Below are positions 63,477-64,000 of a stretch of 64,000 bases of DNA, in pieces (position 1 is the first letter of the stretch; each line of letters starts with the position of its first letter). Made by a program: the position numbers and the translations under genes. The notes below the pieces were generated by a model. That model did no database searches. It was given only the letters and a program-made list of their open reading frames with translations, and was not told the DNA's origin. The stretch is from Amycolatopsis pretoriensis (GTDB taxonomy: Bacteria > Actinomycetota > Actinomycetes > Mycobacteriales > Pseudonocardiaceae), in NCBI RefSeq assembly GCF_900107925.1, contig NZ_FNUJ01000001.1, positions 1,364,001-1,428,000 on the forward strand, given 5' to 3'.

Positions 63477-64000
63477 TTACTCGCCCTTGAACTCCGGCGC
63501 GCGGCGCTCCAGGAACGCCTGGACCGCTTCGCCGAGGTCCTTGCTGGGCAGGAACGCCGAGTTCCACGCCGCGACGTACCGGAGGCCGTCGGCGACCTGG
63601 CGCTCGGTGTTCGTCGCCAGTACCTGCTTCGTACCCTGCACCACGAGCGGCGGGTTCGCAGCGATCTCCCCGGCGAGTTCCCGCGCGGCCTTCAGCAGTG
63701 CGTCCTGGTCGGGGTGGACGTCGTTGACGAGCCCGATCTTCTCGGCGCGCGCGGCGTCGATGTCCTTGCCGGTCAGGGCGAGCTCCCGCAGGTGCCCCTC
63801 GCCGACGATCGAGGCGAGCCGCTGGAGGCTGCCCAGGTCCGCGACGATCGCCACGCGCACCTCGCGGACGCTGAACTTGGCGTCGGCGCTGGCCAGGCGG
63901 ATGTCGGCGGCCGCGACGACGTCGACGCCGCCGCCGATGCACCAGCCCGAAACGGCCGCTACGACCGGTTTGCGGCATTCCGCGATCGAGCTGACGGCCG
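63477..64000 (-). CDS. Enoyl-CoA hydratase/isomerase, C-terminal part
   Basis: About 174 codons of a crotonase-fold enzyme; the N-terminus lies beyond the right edge. SGWCIGGGVDVVAAADIRLA is the oxyanion-hole region, and FLERRAPEFKGE closes the protein. A short GTG-start frame inside it is not the real start. It lies directly upstream of the acyl-CoA synthetase on the same strand, consistent with beta-oxidation. Confidence 0.92.
   Translation of the reverse strand, partial: AVSSIAECRKPVVAAVSGWCIGGGVDVVAAADIRLASADAKFSVREVRVAIVADLGSLQRLASIVGEGHLRELALTGKDIDAARAEKIGLVNDVHPDQDALLKAARELAGEIAANPPLVVQGTKQVLATNTERQVADGLRYVAAWNSAFLPSKDLGEAVQAFLERRAPEFKGE

Overview
The window is about 70 percent GC, densely coded, and uses many GTG starts and 4-base GTGA/ATGA gene overlaps. 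Gene content and order point to a filamentous actinobacterium of the Pseudonocardiaceae, most likely Amycolatopsis or a close relative. This is inferred from fabG1-inhA-hemH, acn with an AcnR-type repressor, the ergothioneine operon, a type VII secretion satellite cassette, and the gcvH-garA-ftsR-DUF151-MerR-gcvP block. No rRNA, tRNA or CRISPR array was recognised.

Layout. 0-2.2 kb: the end of a magnesium-chelatase-like ATPase, an unknown gene, and a complete IS5-family element (1077-2150) sitting inside a palindromic intergenic repeat. 2.2-22 kb: a rearranged version of the mycobacterial Rv1475c-Rv1485 block. Its order here is hemH, inhA, fabG, VWA, DUF58, moxR, ripA-like, then divergent acn. 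Local modules interrupt it: a TetR/Cmx efflux pair between inhA and hemH, a MHS transporter with a two-component system and a TAXI binding lipoprotein, a thioesterase with trmL, and mobA with a methyltransferase. 22-24.1 kb: a patch of decayed genes (mgtC, an alpha/beta hydrolase and a tetR). 24.1-30.8 kb: a secreted peptidase and egtABCD. 30.8-34.1 kb: LysR, an amino-acid dehydrogenase and a proline iminopeptidase. 34.2-37.4 kb: a four-gene ESX-associated cassette. 37.5-42.3 kb: AcnR, a mycothiol-dependent-type enzyme, and a CNNM/CBS pair coupled to an unknown gene. 42.4-46.5 kb: a repeat-rich membrane protein, an aldo/keto reductase homologue without its catalytic residues, and an XRE regulator with matching operators. 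46.5-51.4 kb: a sugar/glycan module (UDP-sulfoquinovose-synthase homologue, GtrA, a GT-C/GT2 fusion and an epimerase). 51.5-60.1 kb: glycine cleavage genes with a tandem glycine riboswitch, interrupted by a TetR and a MerR-thioredoxin pair. 60.1-64 kb: two paralogous lipoproteins, an acyl-CoA synthetase, and a partial enoyl-CoA hydratase running off the right edge.

How the parts work together. Central metabolism is represented by aconitase, glycine cleavage, GarA and an amino-acid dehydrogenase. Cell-envelope functions are represented by FabG/InhA, RipA, MoxR, glycosyltransferases and CDP-alcohol transferases. Redox buffering is represented by ergothioneine, thioredoxin and an F420-type oxidoreductase. 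Several regulatory circuits can be read directly. An AcnR operator overlaps the acn promoter, with a related site before acnR, and the gene pair is split by about 15 kb. A shared operator precedes tetR and cmx. Twin palindromes, one of them over the start codon, control a TetR gene. Paired palindromes flank the XRE region.

The most unusual global feature is a run of at least four, probably five, genes that keep their N- and/or C-terminal ends but have lost internal segments. Either deletional decay or an assembly problem could explain it.
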